Assembly: GCA_913053665.1 (NCBI GenBank) | Contig: CAJXGR010000149.1 | Span: 1 to 7,496 of the forward strand | Length of the DNA stretch: 7,496 nt | Reading direction: 5' to 3' | Source: an uncultured Spirochaetia bacterium | GTDB taxonomy: Bacteria > Spirochaetota > UBA6919 | Part shown: piece by piece, positions 6,857 through 7,496 of the stretch | Layout of the letters: every line of letters begins with the position of its first letter | Position numbering within the stretch: position 1 is the stretch's first letter | Notes under the pieces: generated by a model | Databases searched by the model: none | Told to the model about the DNA's origin: nothing | The model's input: only the letters and a program-made list of their open reading frames with translations | Translations under genes and position numbers: made by a program

Positions 6857-7315
6857 ATGAAACCGGTTTATATCAAATACTTGATTGAGTCTGTCCACGA
6901 AATCTTTGATGAGAACTTTGCCCTAAAGGCTCACAAGGGGAAGGTTTCCTTTTATACCCATGATCTCAAGGCGGATGTGGGGGCTATGATCAGTCTCGTT
7001 GGTGATCTGGAAGGGGATATAATATTGATGTTGGATCAGCCGACAGCCTTAAAGATTGCCTCCAAAATGTTCCAGGAAGACATTAAAGAACTGGACGACC
7101 TGTCTTTATCCTCTATCACCGAACTCCTGAACTTTATTGCTGGGCGGATGATCACCAAGTTGTTTCAATTAAAGTATGATAACGACATCACCCCTCCTGA
7201 ACTTTTTCTCAACAAAAAGCTATACTTTGATGAGGATAAATACCTGGCTTGTCTTATTGTTTTTGAGTGCGAGGTGGGCAATCTGGAATTTGCCCTGGCC
7301 AAGAGAAAGAAGTAA
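6857..7315 (+). CDS. CheX/CheC-like protein (putative CheY-P phosphatase family)
   Basis: This 152-residue cytoplasmic protein resembles the CheC/CheX/FliY family, whose members remove phosphate from the response regulator CheY in chemotaxis or related signalling. The diagnostic helix S-x3-E-x2-N is present as S85, E89 and N92, followed by G96. A proline pair at 113-114 lies near the spacing expected after the motif. The preceding strands (about 40-60) and the closing segment with V-F-E-C at 135-138 fit the CheX-like alpha/beta fold. One ExxN motif is visible, as in CheX, whereas CheC and FliY carry two. AGGA at 6846-6849 lies 7 bases upstream of the ATG and fixes the start. No CheY or other chemotaxis gene is visible nearby, so the partner is unknown. 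It lies 94 bases downstream of the giant gene on the same strand and could be co-transcribed with it. Such stand-alone CheX-like proteins also occur outside chemotaxis clusters. Confidence 0.75.
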   Translation: MKPVYIKYLIESVHEIFDENFALKAHKGKVSFYTHDLKADVGAMISLVGDLEGDIILMLDQPTALKIASKMFQEDIKELDDLSLSSITELLNFIAGRMITKLFQLKYDNDITPPELFLNKKLYFDEDKYLACLIVFECEVGNLEFALAKRKK

Positions 7316-7330
7316 TTCATTTGAATGACT
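7311..7330 (+). terminator. Imperfect palindrome over the cheX-like stop codon, possible weak terminator
   Basis: Bases 7311-7330 form a 20-base palindrome with one mismatched pair (7314/7327). Its arms are AGT-A-ATTCA and TGAAT-G-ACT, and it includes the TAA stop at 7313-7315. The stem is AT-rich and followed by ATTTGG rather than a T-run, so termination would be weak. It could equally be a protein-binding site. Confidence 0.3.
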
Positions 7331-7404
7331 ATTTGGACACAAACTTTAGAATCTATCGAATGAACCAGTTATACGAAAAATTGAACATCTTCTGTAAACA
7401 CGAT

Positions 7405-7432
7405 TTGGCAAAATAATCTAAAAAATAATAAT
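7405..7432 (+). promoter_or_regulatory. Candidate promoter before the right-hand edge
   Basis: TTGGCA at 7405-7410 (5 of 6) is followed after 16 bases by AATAAT at 7427-7432 (5 of 6). Transcription would begin near 7439, about 30 bases before the ATG at 7468. The region is AT-rich, so chance matches to a -10 box are likely. Confidence 0.35.
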
Positions 7433-7467
7433 ACCTTTTCTGGTGGTGTCCTACTAAACTTTTGTTT

Positions 7468-7496
7468 ATGAATCCTTCGCTGAAAAGAATATTAGA
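7468..7496 (+). CDS. Possible start of a gene running off the right edge
   Basis: ATG 7468 begins M-N-P-S-L-K-R-I-L and stays open to the window end (9 full codons). No ribosome binding site is visible in the bases before it. The support is the promoter candidate at 7405-7432 and the absence of any other gene in the last 180 bases. The product cannot be named. Confidence 0.25.

Noticed and set aside
6790..6888. 32-codon plus-strand frame between the giant gene and the CheX-like gene
   Set aside because: It overlaps the CheX-like start by 32 bases in another frame. GAGAGG is only 2 bases from its ATG, too close for a good ribosome binding site.
7353..7496. 47-codon minus-strand frame open from the right edge, possibly the end of a convergent gene
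   Set aside because: It is aromatic-rich with no recognisable motif, crosses very AT-rich intergenic DNA and conflicts with the plus-strand promoter-like signals. It could only be judged with more sequence.

Overview
The window reads as a chromosomal segment of a bacterium that is probably Gram-negative, with moderate to low GC content. No RNA genes, insertion sequences or CRISPR arrays are visible. A biotin ligase lacking a DNA-binding domain, a type III pantothenate kinase, a lone CheX-type protein and a giant DUF4175-like membrane protein occur together in several deltaproteobacterial, spirochaete and candidate-phylum lineages. I cannot place the organism more precisely from the sequence.

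Layout. At the left edge, a minus-strand gene starts at 15 with a good ribosome binding site and runs out of the window. It diverges from a plus-strand cofactor operon made of birA (140-937) and coaX (928-1737), which overlap by 10 bases. Two TTGACA boxes point in opposite directions in the 124-base gap. A 213-base gap (1738-1950) holds the best promoter in the window (TTGACA, 17 bases, TATATT), followed by a leader of about 150 bases. Next is a very large gene (1951-6762, 1603 codons). It encodes eleven predicted membrane helices, a beta-rich extracytoplasmic region and an extremely lysine-rich helical region of about 850 residues. A 94-base gap separates it from a small CheX/CheC-like protein (6857-7315). 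The last 181 bases hold an imperfect palindrome over the stop codon, a possible promoter and the possible start of another gene at 7468.

How the genes relate. BirA and CoaX serve cofactor metabolism (biotin attachment and coenzyme A synthesis) and are translationally coupled. The giant protein appears to be its own transcription unit. It matches the general plan of DUF4175 proteins (membrane helices, a cytoplasmic segment, a last membrane helix, an Ig-like domain, then long helices), but its N-terminus is enlarged by a duplicated four-helix membrane module and its helical part carries internal repeats. The CheX-like gene follows on the same strand and could be co-transcribed or separate. The giant protein is the most unusual object here and its function is unknown.
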